The translations under genes and the position numbers were made by a program. A stretch of DNA of 64,000 bases. Origin: Pseudoduganella guangdongensis. Its GTDB lineage: Bacteria; Pseudomonadota; Gammaproteobacteria; Burkholderiales; Burkholderiaceae_D. Below are positions 55,840-64,000 of the stretch, one piece after another (position 1 is the stretch's first letter; each line of letters opens with the position of its first letter). Below the pieces are notes generated by a model. The model made no database searches. It was not told where the DNA came from and was given only the letters and a program-made list of their open reading frames with translations. Location: contig NZ_WWCJ01000002.1 of the NCBI RefSeq assembly GCF_009857475.1, forward strand, positions 329,490-393,489, written 5' to 3'.

Positions 55840-57864
55840 ATGCCGACCAGCACCGCTGCCTTCAGCTACGCCAGCGCCGCGCTGGCGTTTCTGTTCTTTA
55901 GCCTGATGCTGGTTCCCGGCTGGCGCCAGCGCCCGCACCGGCGTCCGCTGGCGGCCGCTTCGCTGCTGAGCGTGCTGTGGGGCCTGGTCATGGCCAGCGC
56001 CACCGTGGTGCCGTGGGCGGCCTGGGTGGTGCACGGCGCCGAATGGCTGCGCAACGCGGCCTGGAGCGGCCTGCTGCTGTCCATGCTCGGCCTGTGGCAG
56101 CGCAATTCACGCATCTTCCAGGCCAGCGTCGCCGTCTACCTGGCCATGGCCCTGGCCGGCCTGCTGGCCTCGGCGCTGCCGCAGTCGCTGGCCTTCCATG
56201 TGCAGGCCGTGGGCCGGCTCGGCATGGCGGTGCTCGGCATGCTGCTGGTGGAGCAGCTGTACCGCGACCGCAGCGTGCAGGTGCGCTGGGGCATCAAATT
56301 CTTCTGCCTGGGCCTGGGCGCCCTGTTCGCCTACGATTTCTACCTGTACAGCGACATGCTGCTGCTGCGCGAGCTCGATCCGGAACTGTGGGCGGCGCGC
56401 GGCGTGGTCAATGCGCTGACGGTGCCGCTGCTGGCGATCTCGCTGCTGCGCAGTGCCTCCTGGCCGACCCAGCTGGCCGTGTCGCGCCGCGTCGCCTTCC
56501 ATTCGGCCGCCTTGCTCGGCTCGGCGGTCTACCTGCTGGCCATGAGCATGGCCGCCTACTACTTGCGCTTCGTGGGCGGCTCGTGGGGCGGCCTGATGCA
56601 GCTGGCCTTCCTGTTCGGCGCCAGCTTCCTGCTGGTCGGCGTGCTGTTTTCCGGCACCTTCCGCGCCTGGCTGAAAGTCTTCATCAGCAAGCATTTCTAC
56701 CGCTACAACTACGATTACCGCGAGGAGTGGCTGGCCTTCACGCGCACCCTGTCGGCCACCGGCCCCAACCTGGGCGAGCGCAGCATCTCGGCCCTGGCCG
56801 AGCTGGTGGAAAGCCAGGGCGGCGCCCTGTGGCTGCGGCGCGAGCAGCGCTTCGAGCCGGTGGCGTCCTGGCACGTGCAGGCGCAGCAGGCGTCCGAAGC
56901 GGCCGATTCGCCGTTTTGCCAGCTGATGGAAAGCAAGCAATGGCTGGTGGACGTGCCGTCCCATGTGCTGCACGACCCCGAAGTGCCGCTGCCGGCCTGG
57001 CTGCAAGCCTTCCCCAAGGCCTGGCTGGTGGTGCCGCTGCTGCTGCAGGGGCGCCTGGCCGGCTTCGTGGTGCTGATGGCCTCGCGCAGCGAAGTCAAGC
57101 TGAACTGGGAGGTGCTTGATTTGCTGAAGATCGCCGGCACCCAGGCCGCCTCCTACTTGGCGCAGCAGGAAGCCGACAATGCCCTGATGCTGGCCAGCCA
57201 GTTCGATTCCTTCAACCGCCTGTCCACCTTTGTGGTGCACGATTTGAAGAACCTGGTGGCGCAGTTGTCGCTGATGACGGCCAACGCGGAAAAACACGCC
57301 GACAATCCCGAGTTCCAGCGCGATATGATGGAGACTGTCACCTTGTCGGTGCAGAAAATGAAACTGATGCTGCAAAAACTTAGCCGCACCGCCTCGCCCG
57401 AACGCGCCATGCCGCAGGACCTGGGCAAGCTGCTGGCGCAGGCGGTGGCGCTGAAAGCCGCGTTCGACCCCAAGCCGCAGCTGGAAGTGCTGCAGCCGGG
57501 CCTGCGCGTGCTGGCCGAAGCCGAGCGCCTGGAGCGCGTGCTGGGCCACCTGGTGCAAAACGCCATCGAAGCCACGCCGCGCGAGGGCAAGGTGACGGTG
57601 CGCCTGTCCCAGTGCGGCGAGCAGGTGCAGGTGGAAGTGAGCGACACCGGCACCGGCATGAGCGAAGATTTCATCCGCGAGCGCCTGTTCAAACCGTTCG
57701 ACTCGACCAAGTCGGCCGGCATGGGCATTGGCGCCTTCGAAAGCCGGGAGTACATCCACCAGCTCGGTGGAACGCTGCAGGTGCGCAGCGTGCCGGAGCA
57801 AGGCACCACGTTTACGGTCAGCCTGCCGCTGTACCGCCAGCAAACCATTGAACAAGCCGCCTGA
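55840..57864 (+). CDS. prsK: PEP-CTERM system histidine kinase PrsK
   Basis: A 674-residue kinase. The N-terminal third holds about nine to ten membrane helices, followed by a GAF-like domain (about 310-440, SISALAELVESQGGALWLRREQ). The phosphoacceptor is H467 in FVVHDLKNLVAQLSLM and the ATPase domain shows LVQNAIEATPREG, VSDTGTGM and GMGIGAFESREYI. This layout is that of PrsK (TIGR02916), sensor of exosortase A/exopolysaccharide loci. prsR follows by 17 bases. Confidence 0.93.
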   Translation: MPTSTAAFSYASAALAFLFFSLMLVPGWRQRPHRRPLAAASLLSVLWGLVMASATVVPWAAWVVHGAEWLRNAAWSGLLLSMLGLWQRNSRIFQASVAVYLAMALAGLLASALPQSLAFHVQAVGRLGMAVLGMLLVEQLYRDRSVQVRWGIKFFCLGLGALFAYDFYLYSDMLLLRELDPELWAARGVVNALTVPLLAISLLRSASWPTQLAVSRRVAFHSAALLGSAVYLLAMSMAAYYLRFVGGSWGGLMQLAFLFGASFLLVGVLFSGTFRAWLKVFISKHFYRYNYDYREEWLAFTRTLSATGPNLGERSISALAELVESQGGALWLRREQRFEPVASWHVQAQQASEAADSPFCQLMESKQWLVDVPSHVLHDPEVPLPAWLQAFPKAWLVVPLLLQGRLAGFVVLMASRSEVKLNWEVLDLLKIAGTQAASYLAQQEADNALMLASQFDSFNRLSTFVVHDLKNLVAQLSLMTANAEKHADNPEFQRDMMETVTLSVQKMKLMLQKLSRTASPERAMPQDLGKLLAQAVALKAAFDPKPQLEVLQPGLRVLAEAERLERVLGHLVQNAIEATPREGKVTVRLSQCGEQVQVEVSDTGTGMSEDFIRERLFKPFDSTKSAGMGIGAFESREYIHQLGGTLQVRSVPEQGTTFTVSLPLYRQQTIEQAA

Positions 57865-57881
57865 CGGCGCAAGGACACGTT

Positions 57882-59246
57882 GTGAGCCAGAGTAAACCGA
57901 AGCTGTTGATTATTGAAGACGACCCCGGCCTGCAAAAGCAGCTGAAGTGGAGTTTCGACGACTATGAGGTGGTGGTGGCCGGCGACCGCGAAGCGGCGCT
58001 GGCCCAGCTGCGCCGCCACGAGCCGGCGGTGTGCACCATGGACCTGGGCCTGCCGCCCGACCCGGACGGCGCCACCGAGGGCCTGGCCACGCTGCAGCAA
58101 ATCCTGGCGCTGGCGCCGGAAACCAAGGTCATCGTCCTGACCGGCAACCAGGACCGCTCGCACGCGGTGCAGGCGATTGCCATGGGCGCCTACGACTTCC
58201 ACCAGAAGCCGTGCGAGCCGGAGCTGCTGTCGCTGGTGATCAAGCGCGCCTTCTTCCTGCACGGCCTGCAGCAGGAAAACCGCCGCATGCAGCAGGGGAA
58301 CGCCGACAGCCCGCTGTCCGGCATCATCTCGCGCGACCCCGGCATGCTGAAAGTGTGCCGCCAGGTGGAGAAAGTGGCGCCGAGCACGGCCACCACCATG
58401 GTGCTGGGCGAGTCCGGCACCGGCAAGGAAGTCATCGCGCGCGCCCTGCACCAGGGCAGCCCGCGCGCCAAGGAACGCTTCATGGCGATCAACTGCGCCG
58501 CCATCCCGGAAACCCTGCTCGAATCGGAGCTGTTCGGCTACGAGAAGGGCGCCTTCACCGGCGCCGTCAAGCAAACCAAGGGCAAGGTGGAGGCGGCCAA
58601 CGGCGGCACCTTCTTCCTGGACGAGGTGGGCGACCTGCCGATGCCGCTGCAAGCCAAGCTGCTGCGCTTCCTGCAGGAGCGCGTGATCGAGCGCGTCGGC
58701 GGCCACGAGGAAATCCCGGTCGACGTGCGCATCGTCTGCGCCACGCACCAGAACCTGAAAGAGCTGGTGAAGGCCGGCCGCTTCCGCGAGGACTTGTACT
58801 ACCGCTTATCGGAAATCGTGCTGACCATCCCGCCGCTGCGCGAGCGCCAGGGCGATGCGGTGCTGCTGGCGCAGCACTTCAAGAACCGCTTCTGCGCCCA
58901 GGAAGGGCGCGCCAACCTGCACTTCAGCCCGGACGCGCTGGCACAGATTGCCCACCACGACTGGCCGGGCAATGTGCGCGAGATGGAAAACTGCATCAAG
59001 CGCGCCATCATCATGGCCGACGGCCCGGCCATCACGGCCGACGACCTGGGCCTGTCCGGCGCCCCGCTGGAAGAGGAACCGTTCAACCTGCGCCAGGTGC
59101 GCGACGAAGCCGAATACAAAGCCATCGTGCGTGCCCTGGCGCGGGTCGAAGGCAATATCGTCAAGGCTTCCGAACTCCTGGGCGTGTCACGCCCAACCCT
59201 GTACGACTTGCTGGAGCGTCACGCCATCAAGGCATCGGCGTCCTGA
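57882..59246 (+). CDS. prsR: PEP-CTERM-box response regulator PrsR (sigma-54 activator)
   Basis: A 454-residue NtrC-type regulator: receiver with D54, AAA+ domain with Walker A GESGTGKE (176-183) and the sigma-54-contacting GAFTGA (223-228), and a C-terminal Fis-type helix-turn-helix (VKASELLGVSRPTLYDLLERH). The start is GTG at 57882. It is PrsR (TIGR02915), expected to activate sigma-54 promoters of exopolysaccharide and PEP-CTERM genes. Its 3' end overlaps the convergent gene by 28 bases. No good -24/-12 element was found in this window. Confidence 0.94.
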   Translation: MSQSKPKLLIIEDDPGLQKQLKWSFDDYEVVVAGDREAALAQLRRHEPAVCTMDLGLPPDPDGATEGLATLQQILALAPETKVIVLTGNQDRSHAVQAIAMGAYDFHQKPCEPELLSLVIKRAFFLHGLQQENRRMQQGNADSPLSGIISRDPGMLKVCRQVEKVAPSTATTMVLGESGTGKEVIARALHQGSPRAKERFMAINCAAIPETLLESELFGYEKGAFTGAVKQTKGKVEAANGGTFFLDEVGDLPMPLQAKLLRFLQERVIERVGGHEEIPVDVRIVCATHQNLKELVKAGRFREDLYYRLSEIVLTIPPLRERQGDAVLLAQHFKNRFCAQEGRANLHFSPDALAQIAHHDWPGNVREMENCIKRAIIMADGPAITADDLGLSGAPLEEEPFNLRQVRDEAEYKAIVRALARVEGNIVKASELLGVSRPTLYDLLERHAIKASAS

Positions 59247-61648
59247 TCCTCGGCGCCGTTGCGCTGGCGCCGCACCTTGATGCGCTTGCGCGCCGGCTTC
59301 AGGCTGCCGGCCAGGGCGAGCAGCAGGAACAGGGTGCTCAGGCGCGGCACGTCGGTGATCGAATCGAACAGGCCCACCATCATGCAGCCGGTCAGCGCCG
59401 CCAGGCTGACGGTGGCGAAGTGGTCGCCGCCCAGGCCGCGCGCCACCATCGGCGCACCCACCGCCAGCAGCAGGAAGGCGGTGGCGGCCACACCGACCCA
59501 GCCCAGCTCGAACAGCTGGTTCACCGCGAAGCTCTTGACGTGCCAGGGCATGTGGTTGCGGTCGCTGCTGAAGAACCAGTAGTCATGGCCGTCGCTGAAA
59601 CTGCCGTTGCGCAGCAGTTCGCGCCCGCTGCCCGCCTCGCGTAGGCTGACATTGTCGATTTCCAGCGGCGCCTTGTGCGAGCGGTTGTACAGCTCGAACA
59701 CCAGCGGCGCGCCCCAGGCCGTGGCCTGCTGCCGCACCGGCAGCTCCACCGTCACGTGCTGCCAGTCCTGCACCAGCGGCGAAGGCGGCATGCGGGCCGG
59801 GCTGCAGGCCATCGGGTAAATCAGCCAGCGCGCGCACACCATGGCGGCCGGGCCGGCGTCCAGATGCTGGCGCCGCATGTCGAAGCTCAGGGTGTAGCGC
59901 TGGCCCGGCTTCATGTCCACGTGCTGCAGCATGCGCAGCACTTCACCATAGCCGATCGCGTACTGCGCCGCGCCCAGCAGCAGGTAACGGTTGCCCGGCT
60001 CGTCCACGTACTTGAAGGTGCCGGGGATTTCGCCGTGCGTGTTCTGCCACACGTAGGCTTGCGGGAAGCGGCCCAGGCCCTGGCCGAAGGCGCTGGTGAG
60101 CGCCGTGTCGTCCATCATGCTGAGCGCTTCGCTCCAGTGCGCCAGGCGGGTGTCCATATCGCGTCCCACGGTGGCGAATCGGGTGCCGGTGTAATAGCTG
60201 CTGGAAATCGGGATCAGGGCGGCAAACACGATGGCGCTGAAGAAGCTGACGGTCAGGGTGCCGCGGTCCAGGGTCCAGGGCGGGCGCGGCAGCAGGCGGC
60301 TGGCGGCCAGCGCCACCGCCAGCAGCAGCACCATGCTGATGGCCGGCAGGGTGTCGTTGCCGCCGTAATGGCGCGCCACCAGGATGGCCGCCAGCGCCTG
60401 CGCCGGCAGGGCTGCCGCCAGCAGCAGCACGCCCCGTGGGCGCTGGGCTGGCGCACCCAGGGCCAGCAGGCCGGCGCCGCCCGCTGCGCACAGCAGGGCC
60501 AAGCCATAGGCCAGGTAGGAGCCTTTGGCGGCGCTGCCGCCGGAACCGAGCAGGCCGAGCGCTGCCACCAGGAGCAGCAAGCCCAGCGCCAGGGCGGCCG
60601 CCAGCAGCGGCTTGCCCAGGCGCGGCGCGGCGCCGCCCAGCAGCAGGGCGGTGGCCAGCAGGCCGAGCGCAGCGCCCAGGCCGCGATAGCCGCTGCTCTC
60701 AAAGACCTGGCCCAGGATCCAGTAAGCCAGCACCAAGACCAGCAGCGAGGCGGCCATGCTGCGTCCGGACAGGCTGCCGCCGCGCAAATGGTGCACGGCG
60801 CCGATGCCGGCGATCACGCCGCCGGCGGCGGCATACGCCAGGTAGATGTCGCGCGAGAAGGTGGTCAGGCCGGCAAACAGGCCCAGCCCCAGGACCAGCA
60901 GGCCCAGCGCCAGGCGGCGCGGCGGCGGGTGGTTCACCAGCCACAAGGTGACGAAGGGGAAGGCCATGGCCAGGTAGGCGTCCAGCGCGGCGCCGCCGGT
61001 ATGCATGGCGGAGAACGGCGCGGTGGGGCGGTAGTCGCTGGCGAAATTGAACAGGCCGGGGAAGGCCAGGCGCTCCCACACCACGGCCAGGCTGCAGGCG
61101 GTCAGGCCGAGCAGCATGCCGGGCACCAGCAGGCGCTGCAGGTTGCTGCCCTGCTCGCCGGCTGTGGCGCGCAGGAGCGGCAGCAGGAGCAGCGGCCATA
61201 GCACGCCTTTCAGCACGCGCAGGCCGTTATAGGGGCTGGTGTAGTTGGCGAAGGAGTTGGCGTCAAGCGGCGCCAGCGGCATGAGGCCGCGCCAGGCGGC
61301 GATCAGATAGCACAGCACGAACAGGCCGAGCGCCACGCGCGCCGTACCGGGCAGCTTGGTGCGGGGCGGCGCGTCGCCCAGGCGCCAGTAGCCGGCGGCG
61401 CAGGTGGCCAGCAGCAGCAAGTCCAGCTCTTCCAGGAAGAACCAGCCGGTCCAGGGCGCGAAATCGAGCACCGGCAGCAGCGCCGGCACCGCCACCAGCC
61501 AGGCCGCCGGGCGCCACAGCAGCAGCGCCATGTAGGCGCCCAGCAGCACGGCCAGCAGCAGCGTGGGCGCCGGATAGACGCTGGCGGCGGCCAGCAGCAG
61601 GCCGGCCGCCGCCAGGGCGGCGCCGCGCCGCGCCAGCAGGCGCATCAT
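59219..61648 (-). CDS. Wzy/O-antigen ligase-type membrane protein with periplasmic insertion
   Basis: An 809-residue membrane protein. About 12 helices precede the large periplasmic loop of the Wzy_C family, recognised by RLAHWSEALSMM and FGQGLGRFPQAYVW. Before the matching C-terminal motif HMPWHVKSFAVNQLFELGWVG there is an insertion of about 170 residues rich in beta structure. It contains GQRYTLSFDMRR, DWQHVTVELPV, LEIDNVSLREAGSG and LLRNGSFSDG, which look like a carbohydrate-binding (galactose-binding-like) sandwich. It probably polymerises or ligates the exopolysaccharide. Its start overlaps the TPR gene stop by 4 bases (ATGA). Confidence 0.82.
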   Translation of the reverse strand: MMRLLARRGAALAAAGLLLAAASVYPAPTLLLAVLLGAYMALLLWRPAAWLVAVPALLPVLDFAPWTGWFFLEELDLLLLATCAAGYWRLGDAPPRTKLPGTARVALGLFVLCYLIAAWRGLMPLAPLDANSFANYTSPYNGLRVLKGVLWPLLLLPLLRATAGEQGSNLQRLLVPGMLLGLTACSLAVVWERLAFPGLFNFASDYRPTAPFSAMHTGGAALDAYLAMAFPFVTLWLVNHPPPRRLALGLLVLGLGLFAGLTTFSRDIYLAYAAAGGVIAGIGAVHHLRGGSLSGRSMAASLLVLVLAYWILGQVFESSGYRGLGAALGLLATALLLGGAAPRLGKPLLAAALALGLLLLVAALGLLGSGGSAAKGSYLAYGLALLCAAGGAGLLALGAPAQRPRGVLLLAAALPAQALAAILVARHYGGNDTLPAISMVLLLAVALAASRLLPRPPWTLDRGTLTVSFFSAIVFAALIPISSSYYTGTRFATVGRDMDTRLAHWSEALSMMDDTALTSAFGQGLGRFPQAYVWQNTHGEIPGTFKYVDEPGNRYLLLGAAQYAIGYGEVLRMLQHVDMKPGQRYTLSFDMRRQHLDAGPAAMVCARWLIYPMACSPARMPPSPLVQDWQHVTVELPVRQQATAWGAPLVFELYNRSHKAPLEIDNVSLREAGSGRELLRNGSFSDGHDYWFFSSDRNHMPWHVKSFAVNQLFELGWVGVAATAFLLLAVGAPMVARGLGGDHFATVSLAALTGCMMVGLFDSITDVPRLSTLFLLLALAGSLKPARKRIKVRRQRNGAEDQDADALMA

Positions 61649-62409
61649 GGCTTGACCGGCGTGGCGGCGGGCGCCGCAGGTTCAGGCTGCGTCCCCGGTT
61701 TCGCTTCCGCCTTCAGCTCCGGCACCGTGGCCGGCTTGTCGGCGCCGGCCGGCGCCGCCGCCGGGTCCTGCTCGGCTTCCGGCGGCGCTGGCGGCTCCAC
61801 CCACTTGCCGGCATTGACCAGCATCTGCTTCAGGCCCGGCAGCGGGAATTGCAGGGCGTAGGCCTTTTGCGCGTAGGGCAGGGCCTGTTCGAATTTCTTC
61901 TGCTTGGCATACACCAGGCCCAGGTTGTAATTGATGCTGACATCATCCGGCGCCAGTTCCACCGCCTTTTCCAGCATCGATTGCGCCTGCGCCTCGCGCC
62001 CCACCAGATACTGGTAGCGCGCGTACATCAGCCAGGTCTTGCTGTCGTCCGGGAAGGCGCGCACGGCGCGTTCAAAGAAACACTCGGTCGGCAGCTTGGC
62101 GCCCGGCAGCATGCCGGCCGGGTAGCGCGGCGCCATGCGCAGCACGGTTTCCAGCGCGCGTACATGGTTGGGATAATGGCCCAGCGTGTACTGCAAGTCG
62201 TCGGCCACGCTGCCCGAGGCGCCGCGCACGCCCTGTTCCACCTCTTCCGTGAAGTGGCGGCTTTCCACCGTATTGAGGAAGGCCACATCGTTCATGGCGG
62301 TGCGGTAATCCTTGGTGCTGCTGCCCAGGTTGCCGCAGACCGGCTTGGCGAGGGCCGGCAGCGCGGCGGCGGACAGGATGGCGCCCAGCGCCAGTAAACG
62401 AATCTTCAT
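61645..62409 (-). CDS. Exported tetratricopeptide repeat protein
   Basis: A 254-residue periplasmic protein with a signal peptide (1 to about 21, ALPALA). TPR units are visible: RAFPDDSKTWLMYARYQYLVGREAQA, LAPDDVSINYNLGLVYAKQKKFEQALPYA. It ends in a Pro/Ala/Glu-rich tail (about 205-254). Such proteins scaffold envelope polysaccharide machinery. It overlaps the genes on both sides by 4 bases each, so it is made in step with the Wzy-type protein and the upstream glycosyltransferase. Confidence 0.82.
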   Translation of the reverse strand: MKIRLLALGAILSAAALPALAKPVCGNLGSSTKDYRTAMNDVAFLNTVESRHFTEEVEQGVRGASGSVADDLQYTLGHYPNHVRALETVLRMAPRYPAGMLPGAKLPTECFFERAVRAFPDDSKTWLMYARYQYLVGREAQAQSMLEKAVELAPDDVSINYNLGLVYAKQKKFEQALPYAQKAYALQFPLPGLKQMLVNAGKWVEPPAPPEAEQDPAAAPAGADKPATVPELKAEAKPGTQPEPAAPAATPVKP

Positions 62410-63695
62410 GCTTCCTCCGTGGAGCCGGCCGGGGCCGGCACAGCCTGGGTTTGCGGCAGCACGCTGTCGAGCATGCGTGCCAGTTCGACGGTGCGCGCCT
62501 GGCGCGAGGCGCCGGCTACGGCGGCCGCAGCCGGCAGCGGCGCCTGGCCGGCGCGCGCCAGCTGCAGGAAATGCAGCAGGCCGCGCTTGATGCCTTCGCT
62601 GTCGTCCAGCGGGGCGATGGTGTCGACGCCGGCCGCGCGCAGGGTGGCGGCGGTATCGCCAACGGCGTCGGTCAGGGCCAGGATCGGGCGCCCGGCGCGC
62701 AGGTATTCATACAGCTTGGCCGGGATCTGGTGGTTGCAGTTGCTCGCCTGCAGCACCAGCAAGCCGTCGGCCGTCAGCATTTCCGCCAGCGCCACCTGGT
62801 AGGGCACGTGCGGCGCCAGGCTGACCAGGTCGCGAATGTCGTGCTCCTGCAACAGGGCGTCCACATAATCGTCGTGCGCGGTGGCGCGCAGCACGATGTG
62901 CAGCTGGCTGGCATCGATGGCGCCGGCCGCCTTCAGCTCGCCCAGCGCGCGCATCAGCGGTACCGGGTCGCGCTCGGACGGGTAGATGATGCCGCTGTGC
63001 ACCAGGGTGAAGGGCTGGCCGGGCGCGCGCGCCGGTTGCGCCTGGGCCCCGGCGTTGCGGAAGTTTTCCTCGTCGTAGCCGTTTTCCAGCATGGTGAAGC
63101 GGCTGCGCGGCAGCTCCGGGTAGCGCGTGGTGTAGGTCACCACCGCGCTCGGCGTATTGCACACCACCAGGGCCGCGTTGTGCACCGCCTTGCGCTCGAT
63201 CCAGCGCCAGATGGCACGCACGCGCGGGTCGCGCGGGTAGTCGGTGTCGGTCATCGGGTCGCGGAAATCCAGCACCCACGGCAGGCGCGTCAGCTTGTGC
63301 AGCACCAGGCCGATCAGGATGGCGCTGGCGATCGGGTGCGTGCTCCACAGCACTTGCGGGCGGTACTGGCGCACCAGCGACAGGCCGGCCGGGATGGCGC
63401 CCAGGCACCAGCCGACAAAGCGGTCGGGCCAGGCGGTAAAGCCCAGGTAGCGGCCGCGCCAGGACAGGTGGCGGCCGGAATCGAAGGCGAAGGCGCGGCG
63501 CACGATGGCTTCCGGCGGGATCTCGGCCAACTGGTCCGGCCCCTGGTTGAGGTAGGCGCGCGGGTGGGCCGACAGCACCAGCGGCTGCCAGCCCTGGGCC
63601 GGCAGGTATTGCGCGAATTTCAGGGTGCGCTGGATGCCGCTGCTGCCGCGCAGCGGCGGGAAGTGGAAGGCCACCATCAGCACGCGCTTCACCAT
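62406..63695 (-). CDS. Glycosyltransferase, GT4 type, exopolysaccharide locus
   Basis: A 429-residue GT-B enzyme. RVLMVAFHFPPLRGSSGIQRTLKFAQYLPAQGW is the acceptor-domain start typical of GT4 family members in exopolysaccharide loci, and the donor domain includes FTLVHSGIIYPSERDP and YEYLRAGRPILALTD. Expected to transfer a sugar to the growing repeat in the cytoplasm. It overlaps the hydrolase gene by 7 bases upstream and the TPR gene by 4 bases downstream. Confidence 0.85.
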   Translation of the reverse strand: MVKRVLMVAFHFPPLRGSSGIQRTLKFAQYLPAQGWQPLVLSAHPRAYLNQGPDQLAEIPPEAIVRRAFAFDSGRHLSWRGRYLGFTAWPDRFVGWCLGAIPAGLSLVRQYRPQVLWSTHPIASAILIGLVLHKLTRLPWVLDFRDPMTDTDYPRDPRVRAIWRWIERKAVHNAALVVCNTPSAVVTYTTRYPELPRSRFTMLENGYDEENFRNAGAQAQPARAPGQPFTLVHSGIIYPSERDPVPLMRALGELKAAGAIDASQLHIVLRATAHDDYVDALLQEHDIRDLVSLAPHVPYQVALAEMLTADGLLVLQASNCNHQIPAKLYEYLRAGRPILALTDAVGDTAATLRAAGVDTIAPLDDSEGIKRGLLHFLQLARAGQAPLPAAAAVAGASRQARTVELARMLDSVLPQTQAVPAPAGSTEEA

Positions 63696-64000
63696 GCCTG
63701 CACCCAGTCCGCAGTCCAGTCGGCCACCTGGTCGCGCCAGGCGCGGGTGGAGAAGGTGTGGTCGGCGCCGGCCAGCGTGTGCTGCTGGACGGCCGGGGCC
63801 GCCAGCAATTGCTGCCAGGGGCGCGAAGCCTTGGTCATGTCGAGGAACTCCTGCGCCGTCAGGTCGGCGCCACTGAAAATGAACAGGACGCGGCCCGGGA
63901 AGCGCCGCATGGCGTCCAGCAGGCGCGCCGGCAAGTCGGCACTGAGCGGCGGCGCGCTGCCGTCGCGCGGGCAGGGCGCCAGCGCGGCGGCCGCGCCCGG
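63689..64000 (-). CDS. Alpha/beta hydrolase, exosortase A system-associated (3' part only)
   Basis: The last 103 codons of a gene that continues beyond the window edge; the N-terminal part with the nucleophile is missing. GRVLFIFSGADLTAQEFLD carries the acid-residue region and LAGADHTFSTRAWRDQVADW the C-terminal catalytic His of an alpha/beta hydrolase. The pattern and context match the hydrolase 1 family (TIGR03100) of exosortase A loci. The stop overlaps the start of the glycosyltransferase by 7 bases, making this the upstream member of the minus-strand operon seen here. Confidence 0.78.
   Translation of the reverse strand, partial: PGAAAALAPCPRDGSAPPLSADLPARLLDAMRRFPGRVLFIFSGADLTAQEFLDMTKASRPWQQLLAAPAVQQHTLAGADHTFSTRAWRDQVADWTADWVQAW

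Overview
The window looks like chromosomal DNA of a GC-rich betaproteobacterium, most probably an Oxalobacteraceae member (Massilia, Duganella or Janthinobacterium type). The reasons are the hemA-prfA-prmC and minCDE clusters, a phaA/phaB pair, a proteobacterial-type gshA, DUF4148, and an exopolysaccharide locus carrying the PrsK/PrsR two-component pair that accompanies exosortase A (XrtA)/PEP-CTERM systems. This assignment is inference from gene content; no ribosomal RNA gene is present to test it.

Layout. 0-5.4 kb: DUF4148 protein, organic hydroperoxide reductase with a palindromic operator over its promoter, a CcdA/thioredoxin pair, a divergent OmpR/EnvZ-type two-component pair, and a histone-deacetylase-like protein that lacks metal ligands. 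5.4-15.3 kb: gshA, prmC, dsbB, prfA, hemA, an orphan response regulator, an EcsC/DUF697-like helical protein, minCDE, and a membrane protein with an RraB-like domain. 15.3-21.1 kb: divergent metE/metR with a textbook MetR box, then a phasin-like gene under a perfect FNR/Anr box, phaA and phaB. 21.1-33 kb: housekeeping and hypothetical genes (DUF1761, a D-serine-dehydratase-like PLP enzyme, proline iminopeptidase, DUF2721, SRPBCC, FadH, a CPA2 antiporter, a KAS III enzyme, a CtpA protease). 33-42.2 kb: a Spy/CpxP-like protein, a TonB-dependent receptor and three tandem M13 metallopeptidases. 42.4-43.2 kb: cytochrome c and tRNA-Arg(CCG). 43.3-64 kb: a surface-polysaccharide region with an acyltransferase, an AAC(3)-like acetyltransferase, an alpha/alpha-toroid protein, a PAS chemoreceptor, glycosyltransferases, a Wzx-type flippase, a UDP-HexNAc dehydrogenase and epimerase, a polyprenyl-phosphate sugar transferase, PrsK, PrsR, and on the other strand a Wzy/ligase-type protein, a TPR protein, a glycosyltransferase and a truncated exosortase-associated hydrolase at the window edge.

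How it fits together. The 43-64 kb genes can be read as a Wzx/Wzy-type exopolysaccharide pathway: TviB/TviC-like enzymes supply a UDP-N-acetylhexosaminuronic acid, the sugar transferase loads undecaprenyl phosphate, glycosyltransferases extend, the flippase exports, the Wzy_C-type protein polymerises or ligates, and PrsK/PrsR (a sigma-54 activator) control expression. Exosortase itself and the export machinery are not in the window. The 33-42 kb block looks like an envelope peptide-handling module.

Unusual structure. Several long, near-perfect palindromes sit between genes (8396-8462, 28183-28265, 30020-30086, 40101-40184, 42216-42341). Two related ones flank the antiporter gene and two others flank the third M13 gene. 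The most noteworthy single genes are the metal-ligand-deficient deacetylase homologue, the membrane-anchored RraB-like protein, and the Wzy/ligase protein with a large insertion in its catalytic periplasmic loop. No CRISPR array, phage or insertion-sequence transposase was seen.
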